The notes beneath the pieces were generated by a model. The model saw nothing but the letters and a program-made list of their open reading frames with translations. It made no database searches and had not been told where the DNA came from. From Candidatus Fimimorpha faecalis (lineage in GTDB: Bacteria; Bacillota; Clostridia; Lachnospirales; Lachnospiraceae): a stretch of DNA of 64,000 nt. The DNA is taken from NCBI GenBank assembly GCA_018712075.1, contig DVHN01000101.1, positions 1 through 64,000 of the forward strand. Direction: 5' to 3'. Of the stretch, positions 48,505 through 58,606 are shown piece after piece. The translations under genes were made by a program, and so were the position numbers. Positions within the stretch are counted from its first letter, which is position 1. The number at the start of each line of letters is the position of its first letter.

Positions 48505-50172
48505 TTATTTTTTTATCTCTAAAATTGCGCCACGATTTCCAGAAGTTACCATAGAAGCATATCTTGCTAAATATCCTGTCGTTATTTTTGGTTCTCTTGG
48601 AGTCCATGCTGCTCTTCTTCGTTCCATTTCTTCATCTGAAATATCTACATTTAATGTGTTTTCTGGAATATTAATCTGAATGATATCTCCCTCTTCTACG
48701 AGTGCAATTGGTCCTCCAACTGCTGCTTCTGGAGAAACATGTCCAATACTTGCGCCTCTGGATGCGCCACTAAAGCGTCCATCGGTAATCAACGCAACAC
48801 TTGAACCAAGTCCCATACCTGCAATTGCGGAAGTAGGATTGAGCATTTCTCTCATTCCAGGACCCCCCTTTGGTCCTTCATAACGAATTACCACTACATC
48901 TCCAGCCACAATTTTTCCACCTTTAATCGCTGCAATTGCATCTTCTTCACAGTCAAATACTCTGGCAGGACCTTCGTGTACCATCATTTCTGGAGCAACT
49001 GCGGAACGTTTTACTACACCAGAATCTGGAGCCAAATTTCCTTTTAATACTGCGATACCACCCGTCTGGCTATATGGATTTTCGATTGGTCGGATTACTT
49101 CTGGGTTCTTATTCACACAACCCCTAATATTTTCTGCCACCGTTTTTCCTGTTACAGTAATAAGATCTGTGTATAATAAGTTTTTCTTATTTAGCTCATT
49201 CATAACTGCATACACACCGCCAGCCTCATTTAATTCTTCGATATATGTATGACCTGCTGGTGCCAAATGACAGAGATTTGGAGTTTTACTACTAATTTCA
49301 TTTGCAATATCTACATTTAATTCTACACCTGCTTCATGTGCAATTGCTGGAAGATGAAGCATACTATTGGTAGAACATCCCAATGCCATATCCACCGTTA
49401 ATGCATTTAAAAATGCCTTTTCTGTCATAATATCTCTTGGACAAATATTTAATTCTATTAATTTCATAACTTGCATACCCGCATGTTTTGCAAGTTTTAA
49501 ACGTTCCGAATATACGGCTGGAATTGTACCATTTCCTTTTAATCCCATACCCAATACTTCCGTCAGACAATTCATGGAATTCGCCGTATACATACCAGAA
49601 CAAGAGCCACAAGTTGGGCAAGTCTTATTTTCATATTCTAATACTTCTTCTTCCGTTAAGTTTCCAGCTGCATAAGCCCCCACTGCTTCAAACATGGAAG
49701 AAAGACTCGTCTTACAGCCCTTTACATGTCCTGCCAACATTGGACCGCCACTTACAAAAACAGTTGGAATATTCACTCTGGCCGCTGCCATCAAAAGACC
49801 TGGTACATTTTTATCACAGTTTGGAACCATAACCAATCCATCAAACTGATGAGCCATAGCCAATGCTTCGGTAGAATCTGCAATTAAATCCCTTGTTACA
49901 AGAGAGTATTTCATTCCAACATGTCCCATTGCAATACCGTCACATACCGCAATTGCTGGTACCACAACTGGAACTCCTCCAGCCATCGCAACTCCCATTT
50001 TAACTGCTTCTACAATTTTATCCAAATTCATATGTCCTGGAACAATTTCATTATAGGAGCTTACAACACCAATCAATGGTTTTTTCATTTCTTCTTCTGT
50101 AAATCCAAGTGCATGAAACAAAGAACGATGTGGAGCCTGCTGCATCCCTTTTTTTACTGCGTCACTTCTCAT
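48505..50172 (-). CDS. ilvD: Dihydroxy-acid dehydratase
   Basis: Iron-sulfur dehydratase forming the 2-keto acid precursors of valine and isoleucine; 555 residues. Cluster-binding cysteines occur in [16 protein letters not shown] and [16 protein letters not shown], with the third in the [15 protein letters not shown] segment. The C-terminal [20 protein letters not shown]-type block is typical. AGGAGGAATT precedes the ATG. It follows leuB closely and precedes ilvB by 15 bases, so the three are cotranscribed. Confidence 0.96.
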   Translation of the reverse strand: MRSDAVKKGMQQAPHRSLFHALGFTEEEMKKPLIGVVSSYNEIVPGHMNLDKIVEAVKMGVAMAGGVPVVVPAIAVCDGIAMGHVGMKYSLVTRDLIADSTEALAMAHQFDGLVMVPNCDKNVPGLLMAAARVNIPTVFVSGGPMLAGHVKGCKTSLSSMFEAVGAYAAGNLTEEEVLEYENKTCPTCGSCSGMYTANSMNCLTEVLGMGLKGNGTIPAVYSERLKLAKHAGMQVMKLIELNICPRDIMTEKAFLNALTVDMALGCSTNSMLHLPAIAHEAGVELNVDIANEISSKTPNLCHLAPAGHTYIEELNEAGGVYAVMNELNKKNLLYTDLITVTGKTVAENIRGCVNKNPEVIRPIENPYSQTGGIAVLKGNLAPDSGVVKRSAVAPEMMVHEGPARVFDCEEDAIAAIKGGKIVAGDVVVIRYEGPKGGPGMREMLNPTSAIAGMGLGSSVALITDGRFSGASRGASIGHVSPEAAVGGPIALVEEGDIIQINIPENTLNVDISDEEMERRRAAWTPREPKITTGYLARYASMVTSGNRGAILEIKK

Positions 50173-50201
50173 AATTCATTCCTCCTAAACTTTCTCTCTA
50201 T

Positions 50202-51287
50202 TTATTCAATACGCTCTGCAATCAAATCTCCCATTTCCATGGTTCCAACTTGAGTACAGCCATCTGACATAATATCGACAGTACGATATCCATCTTCCAA
50301 TACTTTTGCTACTGCATGTTCTACTGCTACTGCCTCCTTATCCAAATCAAAGGAATAACGCAACATCATTGCAGCTGATAAAATCGTAGCAATTGGATTG
50401 GCAATGTTTTGACCTGCAATATCTGGTGCAGAACCATGACTTGGCTCATATAGCCCTAGTTTTGTCGCTCCGAGACTTGCAGAAGATAACATACCAATGG
50501 AACCTGTTACCATACTTGCTTCATCCGATAAAATATCACCGAACATATTCTCTGTTAAAACAACATCAAACTGTCCAGGATCTTTTACTAACTGCATTGC
50601 ACAATTATCTACCAGCATATGGGTAACCGTTACTTCTGGATAATCTTTTGCAACTTCGTTTACGACACTTCTCCAAAGACGAGAAGAGTCTAATACATTT
50701 GCTTTATCCACACTAATCAGATTCTTTCTTCTCTTCATCGCAATTTCAAACGCTTTTATTGCAATACGACGAATTTCCCTCTCGTCATATACAAGTGTAT
50801 CCGTTGCTTTTCTCACACCATCCACTACTTCTGTGCTGCGTGCTCCAAAATACAGTCCTCCTGTTAATTCTCTCATAATTACCATATCAAAACCTGCATC
50901 TGCAATCTCTGCACGCAATGGACATGCATCTTTCAATTCTTTATATAAATACGCTGGACGGATGTTTGCAAATAGCTCCAATCCTTTGCGAATCTTTAGC
51001 AAACCTGCTTCTGGACGATCTTTTGGATCAATATCGTACCAACGAGAGTTTCCTACATTACCGCCAACGGCTCCTAACAACACGGAATCACTTGCCTTTG
51101 CACGTTCCAATGTTTCATCTGTTAACGATGTTCCATATGCATCAATGGAACAACCTCCCATCAGTAATTCTTCATATGTAAAATTATGGTCGTATTTTTC
51201 TGCCACTTTATCCAAAATCTTTCTGGCTTCTCTAACAATCTCTGGACCAATTCCATCTCCTGGAATCAATGCGATATGAAATTTCAT
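50202..51287 (-). CDS. leuB: 3-Isopropylmalate dehydrogenase
   Basis: NAD-dependent oxidative decarboxylase of leucine synthesis, 361 residues. N-terminal [20 protein letters not shown], substrate-site [11 protein letters not shown], catalytic [14 protein letters not shown] and the [27 protein letters not shown] region are all present. It is the first gene of leuB-ilvD-ilvB. Its own ribosome site is weak; the start lies 3 bases after the stop of a five-codon leader ORF with a strong ribosome site, suggesting translational coupling. leuA, leuC and leuD are not nearby. Confidence 0.96.
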   Translation of the reverse strand: MKFHIALIPGDGIGPEIVREARKILDKVAEKYDHNFTYEELLMGGCSIDAYGTSLTDETLERAKASDSVLLGAVGGNVGNSRWYDIDPKDRPEAGLLKIRKGLELFANIRPAYLYKELKDACPLRAEIADAGFDMVIMRELTGGLYFGARSTEVVDGVRKATDTLVYDEREIRRIAIKAFEIAMKRRKNLISVDKANVLDSSRLWRSVVNEVAKDYPEVTVTHMLVDNCAMQLVKDPGQFDVVLTENMFGDILSDEASMVTGSIGMLSSASLGATKLGLYEPSHGSAPDIAGQNIANPIATILSAAMMLRYSFDLDKEAVAVEHAVAKVLEDGYRTVDIMSDGCTQVGTMEMGDLIAERIE

Positions 51288-51290
51288 CTT

Positions 51291-51308
51291 TTACACCAAG
51301 CCTTTCAT
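51291..51308 (-). CDS. Five-codon leader ORF (MKGLV) upstream of leuB
   Basis: ATG AAA GGC TTG GTG TAA, preceded at seven bases by AGGGGGAAG. The product is MKGLV, with adjacent Leu and Val codons, and the stop lies 3 bases before the leuB ATG. It may couple leuB translation to leader translation. Inference from sequence only. Confidence 0.45.
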   Translation of the reverse strand: MKGLV

Positions 51309-51318
51309 AATAAACTTC

Positions 51319-51355
51319 CCCCTAACTTTTTGTATTGTTATACAAAAAGTAGGGG
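51319..51355 (-). promoter_or_regulatory. Ribosome-site-sequestering hairpin in the leuB leader
   Basis: CCCCTACTTTTTGTAT-AACA-ATACAAAAAGTTAGGGG on the minus strand, a 16-bp stem with one bulge. The right arm contains the AGGGG of the ribosome site used by the leader ORF. There is no T-run, so a role in translation is likelier than termination. Confidence 0.6.
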
Positions 51356-51529
51356 ACTGCATCTTATCGCTTTATTGCGTTAGCATATTCGTATTAGTAT
51401 TATGTTAGACTATTTTAGCGATTTTTTCAAGTGTTATCAAAAAATTTATCAATATTTTCTTCCAGTAATTTGGTAAATCACTAAAATCCTTCCAATATTG
51501 GAATATAAACTAGAACGTTTTTCATTTTA

Positions 51530-52777
51530 TTAAGACTCTGCTTTAATAAGAGGAAAAAATTCGGCAGGAATAAAAGCAGTCACTTTTATTCCATCTTCTG
51601 TATAGTTTTCTTCTAATAACTGTCCATACTTTCGGATTAACTGGATTTTTCCTGCCTCTGCATAAGAATAGGTTTGCTGCACATATATTTTTTGTTCTCT
51701 TAAAATTTGTTCCAATAATCGTTTTAAGTCATTCAAACCATCGCCAGTCTTTGCCGAAATTGGCAATACATAATCTGCCTGAAAATCACGGCATACTGCT
51801 GGATGCTCCAAACAATCTTGTTTATTAAATAAGGTAATTCCTATTTTATCTTCTACTCCTAGCTCCCGCAATGTATCATAGACAACATGCATTTGGGTAT
51901 CCATCATCGGATTGGATGCATCTACGACATGAATTAAAATATCACAATACTTTGCTTCTTCCAGCGTACTGCGAAATGCATCAATAAGATGGTGGGGAAG
52001 TTTTCGAATAAAACCAACCGTATCGGTTAGCAAAATTTCTTCTCCTGAATCTAATTTCATCATACGAGTCGTTGGATCTAATGTCGCAAATAATTTATCT
52101 TCTGCCAAAATATCGGCCCCAGTCAGTCGATTCAAAAGAGTGGATTTTCCAGCGTTTGTGTATCCGACAATTGCAGCTACAGGCACATAGTTTCTACTTC
52201 TTCGCTGCCTTGTCACTTCTCGGTGTTTCTTCACCGCTTCCAATTCTTGCTTCAATTGACCAATTCTTTGATGAATCAATCGACGATCTATTTCCAGCTT
52301 TTTCTCACCAGGCCCTCTTGTACCAATCCCACCGCCGAGACGGGAAAGGGAATTGCGAAGTCCAACCAAACGAGCTGCACGGTACCGCAGCTGCGCAAGT
52401 TCTACTTGAATTTTTCCCTCGCTTGTCATCGCATGTGCTGCAAAAATATCTAGGATTACCATAGTACGATCCATAACTTTCGTCTCTAACATGGATTCCA
52501 AGTTCCGAAGCTGAACAGGAGACAACTCATCATCACATACAACCCCTGTTGCATCTAACTCTGATAATAACTCCTTTACTTCCTCTATTTTTCCCTTTCC
52601 AATATAAGTAGCAGGATTTTGATGCTCTAAATTCTGAATTACTTTTGCTAATGTGCTCCCTCCTGCCGTATCAACCAATTCTTCTAATTCATCCAAAGAC
52701 TGTTTTGCATCCTCTCCGCTGGTTTCTGAAACAGCCAATAAAATGACCCTTTCTTCTGCTTCTTTTATTTCAATCAT
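51530..52777 (-). CDS. hflX: GTPase HflX
   Basis: Ribosome-associated GTPase that splits stalled ribosomes under stress; 415 residues. N-terminal HflX domain (GGSTLAKVIQNLEHQNPATY, CDDELSPVQLRNLE), a coiled linker with the RRLIHQRIGQLKQELEAVK helix, G1 AIVGYTNAGKSTLLNRL, G3 DTVGFIRKLP and G4 FNKQD. The track start at 52789 is a GTG; ATG 52777 with GAGGAATGAT upstream is preferred. Next to the TPR protein gene, which lies upstream by 35 bases. Confidence 0.95.
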   Translation of the reverse strand: MIEIKEAEERVILLAVSETSGEDAKQSLDELEELVDTAGGSTLAKVIQNLEHQNPATYIGKGKIEEVKELLSELDATGVVCDDELSPVQLRNLESMLETKVMDRTMVILDIFAAHAMTSEGKIQVELAQLRYRAARLVGLRNSLSRLGGGIGTRGPGEKKLEIDRRLIHQRIGQLKQELEAVKKHREVTRQRRSRNYVPVAAIVGYTNAGKSTLLNRLTGADILAEDKLFATLDPTTRMMKLDSGEEILLTDTVGFIRKLPHHLIDAFRSTLEEAKYCDILIHVVDASNPMMDTQMHVVYDTLRELGVEDKIGITLFNKQDCLEHPAVCRDFQADYVLPISAKTGDGLNDLKRLLEQILREQKIYVQQTYSYAEAGKIQLIRKYGQLLEENYTEDGIKVTAFIPAEFFPLIKAES

Positions 52778-52812
52778 ATCATTCCTCACTTTTCTATTTC
52801 TAACTTATTTTC

Positions 52813-53361
52813 TTAAGACGAACCTAGAAATTTTCTTGCTGTTTCTCGAAAAACTTCTGCTTCATTCCCATGTTGTTGTGCCTCTAACTGTTGTGCAATT
52901 GTTTCATATACATTTTGGTTATATGGGTCTGCCCTTACCGCATTTTGATAATCGTCAAGCACCTTTGAATATTCCCCCATTTGGTCATATAACAATCCAC
53001 GTTTTATATAAAGTTCTGCTGTATTTTCTCCAGCATTCAATAATCTTGTATAGGTTTCTGCTGCTTCCTCCTGAAAATTTGCCTTTCCCTGTGTTTCTGC
53101 CAGTTCTTTTACAAGTTCAAATTCTTGTTCTCCCACAGTATTTCCGATATACGAAACAGCCTCCTCTAGTTTTTCTACTGCCACAACATAATTTTCTTGC
53201 TCCATTGCCTGTCTTCCCTGAGCCCATAAGCTTTGAAACGCTTCTTTATTTTTCCCATCGGGTATGAAAACTAATACTCCCATTAATAAAAAAATAAAAC
53301 TAAGACAGGTCACCGTATAAAAATATTTACTCTCTTGTATTTTTCTCCATTTTTTCTTCAT
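52813..53361 (-). CDS. Membrane-anchored TPR protein
   Basis: A 182-residue protein with a basic N-terminus (MKKKWRKIQESKYFYTV), one transmembrane helix (TCLSFIFLLMGVLVFI) and a TPR-like helical region (AMEQENYVVAVEKLEEAVSY, AELYIKRGLLYDQMGEYSKV, LDDYQNAVRADPYNQNVYET). The repeats probably lie outside the cell and serve as a protein-binding scaffold. Start at ATG 53361 is taken over the TTG in the track (53379), with GGGAAG nine bases upstream. Partner unknown; it is upstream of hflX on the same strand. Confidence 0.78.
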   Translation of the reverse strand: MKKKWRKIQESKYFYTVTCLSFIFLLMGVLVFIPDGKNKEAFQSLWAQGRQAMEQENYVVAVEKLEEAVSYIGNTVGEQEFELVKELAETQGKANFQEEAAETYTRLLNAGENTAELYIKRGLLYDQMGEYSKVLDDYQNAVRADPYNQNVYETIAQQLEAQQHGNEAEVFRETARKFLGSS

Positions 53362-53502
53362 CTCATAGTCTTCCCACAATTACTTTTTCTAGCTTTATAA
53401 GTATCATATTTATAATACAATATCTTCAAAAAATAATCTACAATGAAAAGAAAAAAACAGAAAAATTAGTCCATAATCTTAGTTCCAATTTTTTCCAAAA
53501 AT

Positions 53503-53570
53503 AATAAGCTCTCCCATTTTGTAATATATGTCCAAAAGTTTGGATACCTATCAAAATGGAAGAGCTTATT
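53503..53570 (-). terminator. Terminator of galT
   Basis: AATAAGCTCT(T)CCATTTTG ... CAAAATGG(G)AGAGCTTATT, a 19-bp interrupted stem followed by ATTTTT on the minus strand. Confidence 0.85.
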
Positions 53571-53579
53571 TCTTAATCT

Positions 53580-55079
53580 TTATTTTACTTGATTGATAAA
53601 TCTCATAAATGCTTCTTGCCCTGCTTCATCTCTCTTATAGACCCCAGCATGTTCCAATACTTTTGCAAATACTTTTCCGATTTCATCTCTTAAAATGCCA
53701 TCAATGGTATCTGCATTGATCGTTTCATATTGTGGCAAAAACTCATCTACCCAATCAGCATGTTTTTTCAGAGTTTCATTGGAACGAATGTCTTTCCCAG
53801 CCAAAATATATTCACCCAACTGTTTCATTTCATCTTTCAAACGAGCTGGCAAAACAGCCAATCCCATTACTTCAATTAAACCAATGTTTTCCTTTTTAAT
53901 ATGATGTAATTCTGCATGTGGATGATATACTCCAAGTGGATGTTCCTCTGTTGTAATATTATTACGCAATACTAAATCTAATTCATATGTATCGCCTTTC
54001 TTTCTGGCAATTGGAGTAATCGTATTATGAGGCTGGCCATCTGTTTCAGCAAAAACAAACGCTGCCTCGTCGGTATAACCCCTCCAGCTCTTTAAAATCA
54101 TATCTGCCAGTTCAATTAACCGATTTTCATCTTTATGACGAATACGAATGACTGACATTGGCCACTTTACAATACCTGCCTCTACATCTTCATAACCAGC
54201 AAAGCAAATTGTTTTTTCAATTGGAGCCTTTGCCATCGCAAATTCATAATGGCCTCCCTGGAAATGATCATGGGTTAAAATAGATCCTCCTACAATTGGC
54301 AAATCTGCATTGGAACCTAAGAAATAATGAGGAAACAGCTTTACAAAATCGAAGAGTTTGCGGAATGTACTCTTATCAATCTTCATTGGTACATGCTCTC
54401 CACAAAATACAATGCAGTGCTCATTGTAATATACATATGGAGAATACTGGAATCCCCAATCTGCTCCATTAATCGTGATTGGAATAATACGGTGATTTTG
54501 TCTGGCTGGATGATTCACTCTTCCTGCATATCCTTCATTTTCTTTGCAAAGCAAACATTTTGGATAACCGCTCTGCTTCATTAACTTCGCTGCTGCAATT
54601 GCTTTTGGATCTTTTTCTGGCTTAGAAAGATTGATTGTAACATCCAAATCCCCATACTCTGTTGCAGTCAGCCATTTGATATCTTTACATACACGGTATC
54701 TGCGGATATAATCAGAGTCTTGACTTAATTTATAATAGTAGTCTGTTGCTTCTTCTGGAGAAATGCTGTATTTCTCTTTAAATTTTTGAATTACTTGAGA
54801 TGGACGAGGCATAAGACAATTCATCAGTTTTGTATCAAACAGATCTCGGTATACAACACTATTTTCTTTCAGCACGCCTGTTTCATATGCATAATCCATC
54901 AGTTCTTTTAAAGTTTCTTCTAAGTTCACATCACCTAACTCTTGTTCTGGTTCTGCATACTCTTCTAACTGCATTACTTCTAAAATCTGATTTGTCGCAT
55001 AAATCTTTTCCTCCACTGGAAGCAGCCCGCAATCCAAACCATACTTTACTAACTTTGCAACACTTACGTTTACATCCAT
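53580..55079 (-). CDS. galT: UDP-glucose-hexose-1-phosphate uridylyltransferase (Firmicutes type)
   Basis: Leloir-pathway enzyme exchanging galactose-1-phosphate for glucose-1-phosphate on UDP-glucose; 499 residues, the long Gram-positive form unrelated in length to E. coli GalT. Visible segments: CLLCKENEGYAGRVNHPARQ, YYNEHCIVFCGEHVPM, SILTHDHFQGGHYEFAM (His-rich catalytic region) and HPLGVYHPHAELHHIKKENI. AAGGAGAATTATA precedes the ATG. It starts 18 bases after the galK stop; together they form galK-galT. galE is not in the window. Confidence 0.95.
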   Translation of the reverse strand: MDVNVSVAKLVKYGLDCGLLPVEEKIYATNQILEVMQLEEYAEPEQELGDVNLEETLKELMDYAYETGVLKENSVVYRDLFDTKLMNCLMPRPSQVIQKFKEKYSISPEEATDYYYKLSQDSDYIRRYRVCKDIKWLTATEYGDLDVTINLSKPEKDPKAIAAAKLMKQSGYPKCLLCKENEGYAGRVNHPARQNHRIIPITINGADWGFQYSPYVYYNEHCIVFCGEHVPMKIDKSTFRKLFDFVKLFPHYFLGSNADLPIVGGSILTHDHFQGGHYEFAMAKAPIEKTICFAGYEDVEAGIVKWPMSVIRIRHKDENRLIELADMILKSWRGYTDEAAFVFAETDGQPHNTITPIARKKGDTYELDLVLRNNITTEEHPLGVYHPHAELHHIKKENIGLIEVMGLAVLPARLKDEMKQLGEYILAGKDIRSNETLKKHADWVDEFLPQYETINADTIDGILRDEIGKVFAKVLEHAGVYKRDEAGQEAFMRFINQVK

Positions 55080-55097
55080 TATAATTCTCCTTTCTTG

Positions 55098-56267
55098 TTA
55101 TTCTGTTACTTTATGAGCTCCATCCCCAATTTCCACTACATAGAAATCTGCTGCATATCCAATCTTCTCTTTATAAATCTTTCCTGTATTTTCAATAAAA
55201 GCATCAATTTTATCGTTTTCCACAATACTAACGGTACATCCTCCAAATCCTGCACCCGTCATACGAGAACCAATCACGCCTTCTTGTTGCCAAGCTGCTT
55301 CTACTAATGTATCTAATTCGATTCCCGTTACTTCATAATCATCTCTCAAAGAAACATGTGACGCATTCATTAACTGACCAAATAATTGAATATTATTATT
55401 GCAGAGTGCATCCACTGCTTGAATCGTTCTCTGATTTTCATAAACTGCATGTTTTGCTCTCTTGCGATTAATTGGATCCGTAATAGCATCTTTCACTTCT
55501 TCAAATTTCTCTTCGGTAAGATCACCAAGCGTCTTAATATCTACAACCGTTTGAAGCTGTGCAAGTGCTGTTTCACATTGGCTTCTTCTTTCATTATACT
55601 TAGAATCTGCAAGTCCTCTCTTTTTATTACTGCATGCAATTACAATCTTGGCATTGTCGAGTCGAATTGGTGCATATTCATAACTTAAATCAGATGTATC
55701 CAAGAAAATTGCATGATCTTTTTTCCCCATTGCAATTGCAAACTGATCCATAATTCCACAATTTACACCATTGAATTGGTTTTCTGCCATTTGGCTGATT
55801 AAGGAAATTTGAATCATATCCACATCAAATCCAAATGTTTCTTTCAAAATGACTCCAGTTGCCACTTCAATGGATGCGGAAGAGGAAAGTCCTGAACCGT
55901 TTGGAATATTTCCAAAGAACAATAAATCCAGTCCAGATGTAATATGGTATCCTTTTTGTTCAAATGCCCACATTACTCCCTTTGGATAGTTACACCAATT
56001 ATCTTCTTTTTTATAAACAAAATCCTTAGCAGGTACGGTACGTACTCCAAACTTTTCAAAATTCATAGAGTACATTCTCATAACTCCATCGTTATTTTTT
56101 CTCGCTATTGCATAAGTACCAATTGTTAAAGCGCATGGGAAAACATGACCACCATTATAGTCTGTATGTTCTCCAATCAGATTCACACGACCTGGAGAGA
56201 AATAAAATTCTGCCCCTTCTGTAGTTCCATAGATTTTTGCAAATTGCTTCATTAATTGTTCTCTCAT
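55098..56267 (-). CDS. galK: Galactokinase
   Basis: GHMP-family kinase phosphorylating galactose at C1; 389 residues. Signature GRVNLIGEHTDYNGGHVFPC at the N-terminus, the ATP motif GSGLSSSASIEVATGVIL, and the C-terminal GSRMTGAGFGGCTVSIV. ATG 56267 is used; the track start one codon earlier is a GTG. AAAGGAGTTAATAGTG precedes it. The upstream ArsR-like regulator probably controls the galKT operon, about 70 bases away. Confidence 0.96.
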   Translation of the reverse strand: MREQLMKQFAKIYGTTEGAEFYFSPGRVNLIGEHTDYNGGHVFPCALTIGTYAIARKNNDGVMRMYSMNFEKFGVRTVPAKDFVYKKEDNWCNYPKGVMWAFEQKGYHITSGLDLLFFGNIPNGSGLSSSASIEVATGVILKETFGFDVDMIQISLISQMAENQFNGVNCGIMDQFAIAMGKKDHAIFLDTSDLSYEYAPIRLDNAKIVIACSNKKRGLADSKYNERRSQCETALAQLQTVVDIKTLGDLTEEKFEEVKDAITDPINRKRAKHAVYENQRTIQAVDALCNNNIQLFGQLMNASHVSLRDDYEVTGIELDTLVEAAWQQEGVIGSRMTGAGFGGCTVSIVENDKIDAFIENTGKIYKEKIGYAADFYVVEIGDGAHKVTE

Positions 56268-56293
56268 CACTATTAACTCCTTTTCTTTATTGT

Positions 56294-56318
56294 CAAACCG
56301 GATTGTTGGAATCCGTTT
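56294..56318 (-). terminator. Hairpin between the ArsR-like gene and galK
   Basis: AAACGGATT-CCAAC-AATCCGGTTT on the minus strand, about 20 bases after the regulator stop. No clear T-run; it could be a weak terminator or an operator. Confidence 0.4.
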
Positions 56319-56339
56319 CGCTGCTAAATTGCTTATTTT

Positions 56340-57266
56340 TTAGTTTTCATAACTAATTTTCATTAAAATATTTTGATGATAATCCCCAAAACATTCTCCA
56401 AATAGATTAATTCCTCCGACGTGAACTGCATCTTCTGCAATTCCAACTCGAACAGTAATATATGGTTCTGAAAATAAATGATAGTCTTTAATTGTTTGAT
56501 TGCTTACCTTCTCTTTATCTAAATAGCTTCCATCTTCTGTTAATTTCCATGTTTTTAATTGTCCATATTGTGTGTTTTTATCTGGCCACCAATCTGGATT
56601 CCATTTTCCTCTTCTTCCACCAAAATCGGATGGGCATGTCCACGTAGCAACTTCGATTCCATTAATCCAAACAGTAATATCGGATGGACAATCCATATTA
56701 TATTCATGATCTTCTGAACAAAGTTCCATAGAAAGCTCTAGTTCCTTTTCCTTTACATTGGCCAGAAAATGATTTGGAAAGCGATATTCCAAATATCCTT
56801 TTCCAAACCAAATCAATTGTGCATCTACTCGATTTGGTTCAAAAAAACAGCGTGGCTCATCTTCTTCTCCAATTCTAGTTTTTTCACTTACAATTCCACA
56901 GGTTGGCTCCACTTTATAATCTACAAAATGTCCAATCGGCATAGAAATCACTTCCGTTTTCCATTCATAAGTCATGTTGGTTTGCATATTTACAACCAAC
57001 TGTTCCGTTGCCACACTGCAAATTTTCATGGAACCTCTTACCGCTGGCTGTAAATGGGTATGGATTAAACCAGCTTCTTCTAAAGCCTTGACATGGGCAG
57101 CAGCAGAGGATGCCGGAATAGAAAGATGTTCTGCAATCTCATTAATATTAAGCGTCTTTTCTTTGAGAAGTTTTAATATTTCAATTCTGACTTCGGAGGA
57201 AAGAGCTCTCCCAATTGACGATAATAATTTTCCATCATCTAAGTTCACTTCAATTGATCGCTCCAT
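56340..57266 (-). CDS. ArsR-type helix-turn-helix regulator with a large C-terminal domain
   Basis: A 308-residue regulator. The N-terminal ~85 residues form a winged helix (LSSEVRIEILKLLKEKTLNI followed by NEIAEHLSIPASSAAAHVKA) as in ArsR proteins. The remainder is an unusual beta-rich domain (HFVDYKVEPTCGIVSEKTRI, CPSDITVWINGIEVATW, YITVRVGIAEDAVHVGG) that I do not recognise but which looks like a ligand-binding beta sandwich. No metal-binding cysteine motif is seen. Position directly upstream of galK suggests control of galactose genes; this is inference. Confidence 0.8.
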   Translation of the reverse strand: MERSIEVNLDDGKLLSSIGRALSSEVRIEILKLLKEKTLNINEIAEHLSIPASSAAAHVKALEEAGLIHTHLQPAVRGSMKICSVATEQLVVNMQTNMTYEWKTEVISMPIGHFVDYKVEPTCGIVSEKTRIGEEDEPRCFFEPNRVDAQLIWFGKGYLEYRFPNHFLANVKEKELELSMELCSEDHEYNMDCPSDITVWINGIEVATWTCPSDFGGRRGKWNPDWWPDKNTQYGQLKTWKLTEDGSYLDKEKVSNQTIKDYHLFSEPYITVRVGIAEDAVHVGGINLFGECFGDYHQNILMKISYEN

Positions 57267-57417
57267 ATAATCTGTTCCTTTCTTTTTTATTCTATGATTT
57301 TTGTTTTAATCTTTTTTTCTTGTTATAATCAATTTATCATATTCCGACATTCTTGTAAAGTTCTTTTTTATTAATTATTAGACAAATTTATCGAGATAGA
57401 TTTGTATAAAATTTTAT

Positions 57418-57455
57418 GCACAAAAAGTAACCTAAATCACCGCTACTTTTTGTGC
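57418..57455. terminator. Bidirectional terminator of mutY
   Basis: GCACAAAAAGTA ... TACTTTTTGTGC, a 12-bp perfect stem just after the mutY stop. Confidence 0.8.
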
Positions 57456-57472
57456 ATAATAAAGTTATCTTT

Positions 57473-58606
57473 TTATTTTTTCCATGTTTTAAATGCATTT
57501 GGCAATGCATAATTGGTATTTAACTCTTCTTGTGTAACAAAAAAAAGTTCCCCTTCTTGTTCCCTTAATAACTTATTTTGTTCCAAAATTTTTGGAATAA
57601 TAACCCGATAGGCTTGCATATGCCACTCGATATGAGAAAAAATATGCTTTCCATCCTTTAATCTCTCCACAGTTAATGGAAGTTTTAATTTTTCTTCCCA
57701 TATTCGTTTTACTTCTTGTTCTGAATAAAATCCTTCTATATTAGGGAGTTCGTATAAGCCTGCCAATAATCCAGTCGAAGGACGTTTCTTAATCGCAGTT
57801 AAATCTCCATCTTGAATCAAAAAGACCGTTCTCTCTTCTATTTTCCGAACTATTTTTTTCTTTTTGACTGGAATTCTTTCAACTTTCTTTTGTATTCTTG
57901 CAAGACAAATCGACTTCCATGGACATTCCATACAGCATGGCGCTCCATTCGGAATACAGACCAATGCTCCCAATTCCATCAACGCCGCAGTAAATGTTCT
58001 TGGATTGGGATGAACCCGTTTCATCAATTTCAGTAATGCTGCTTCCATTTTTCTTTTTACGGATTGTTTTGTAATATCCTCTTCCCATGCCAATAAACGG
58101 GAAATTACACGCAATACATTTCCATCCACGGCAGGCACTTCCTGTTCATAGGCAATCGAAGCAATCGCTCCTGCCGTATAACTTCCAATTCCAGGAAGTT
58201 TTAACAACTCTTCATATGTTCTCGGCAATTCCCCATGATACTGTTCTACACAAACAATGGCTGCTTTTTTTAAGTTTCTGGCACGAGAATAATATCCAAG
58301 TCCTTCCCAAAGTTTCATTAACTTTTCATCTTCTATATTAGCCAACGATTCTATATTGGGAAGCGCTGCAATAAATCGGTCGAAATAAGCTCTGACTGCT
58401 TCTACTCGTGTCTGCTGCAACATAATTTCAGAAATCCAAACCCAATATGGCTCTGGATTGGATCTCCATGGCATCGTTCTGGCAAATACTTCAAACCATT
58501 CCAGCAATGGCTGTACAGATTGATCCAAGCGCTCTGTTTCGGATAACTGTTTTATTTCTATATTATTCTGATCGAGAAGATAATCCCAAAAATTTAACTG
58601 TTCCAT
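57473..58606 (-). CDS. mutY: A/G-specific adenine glycosylase
   Basis: Base-excision repair glycosylase removing adenine opposite 8-oxoguanine; 377 residues. Catalytic MLQQTRVEAVRAYFDRF, helix-hairpin-helix KLPGIGSYTAGAIASIA with the active Asp in VPAVDGNVLRV, an iron-sulfur cluster motif CIPNGAPCCMECPWKSIC (one extra Cys relative to the common C-x6-C-x2-C-x5-C pattern), and a C-terminal NUDIX-like domain (KRPSTGLLAGLYELPNIEG, FSHIEWHMQAY). Its start overlaps the end of the upstream MBL hydrolase gene by 13 bases, so the two are cotranscribed. Confidence 0.95.
   Translation of the reverse strand: MEQLNFWDYLLDQNNIEIKQLSETERLDQSVQPLLEWFEVFARTMPWRSNPEPYWVWISEIMLQQTRVEAVRAYFDRFIAALPNIESLANIEDEKLMKLWEGLGYYSRARNLKKAAIVCVEQYHGELPRTYEELLKLPGIGSYTAGAIASIAYEQEVPAVDGNVLRVISRLLAWEEDITKQSVKRKMEAALLKLMKRVHPNPRTFTAALMELGALVCIPNGAPCCMECPWKSICLARIQKKVERIPVKKKKIVRKIEERTVFLIQDGDLTAIKKRPSTGLLAGLYELPNIEGFYSEQEVKRIWEEKLKLPLTVERLKDGKHIFSHIEWHMQAYRVIIPKILEQNKLLREQEGELFFVTQEELNTNYALPNAFKTWKK

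Noticed and set aside
51319-51355. leuB leader hairpin as an intrinsic terminator or T-box
   Set aside because: No T-run follows the stem, and no T-box sequence or specifier-loop layout was found; the stem instead covers a ribosome site.
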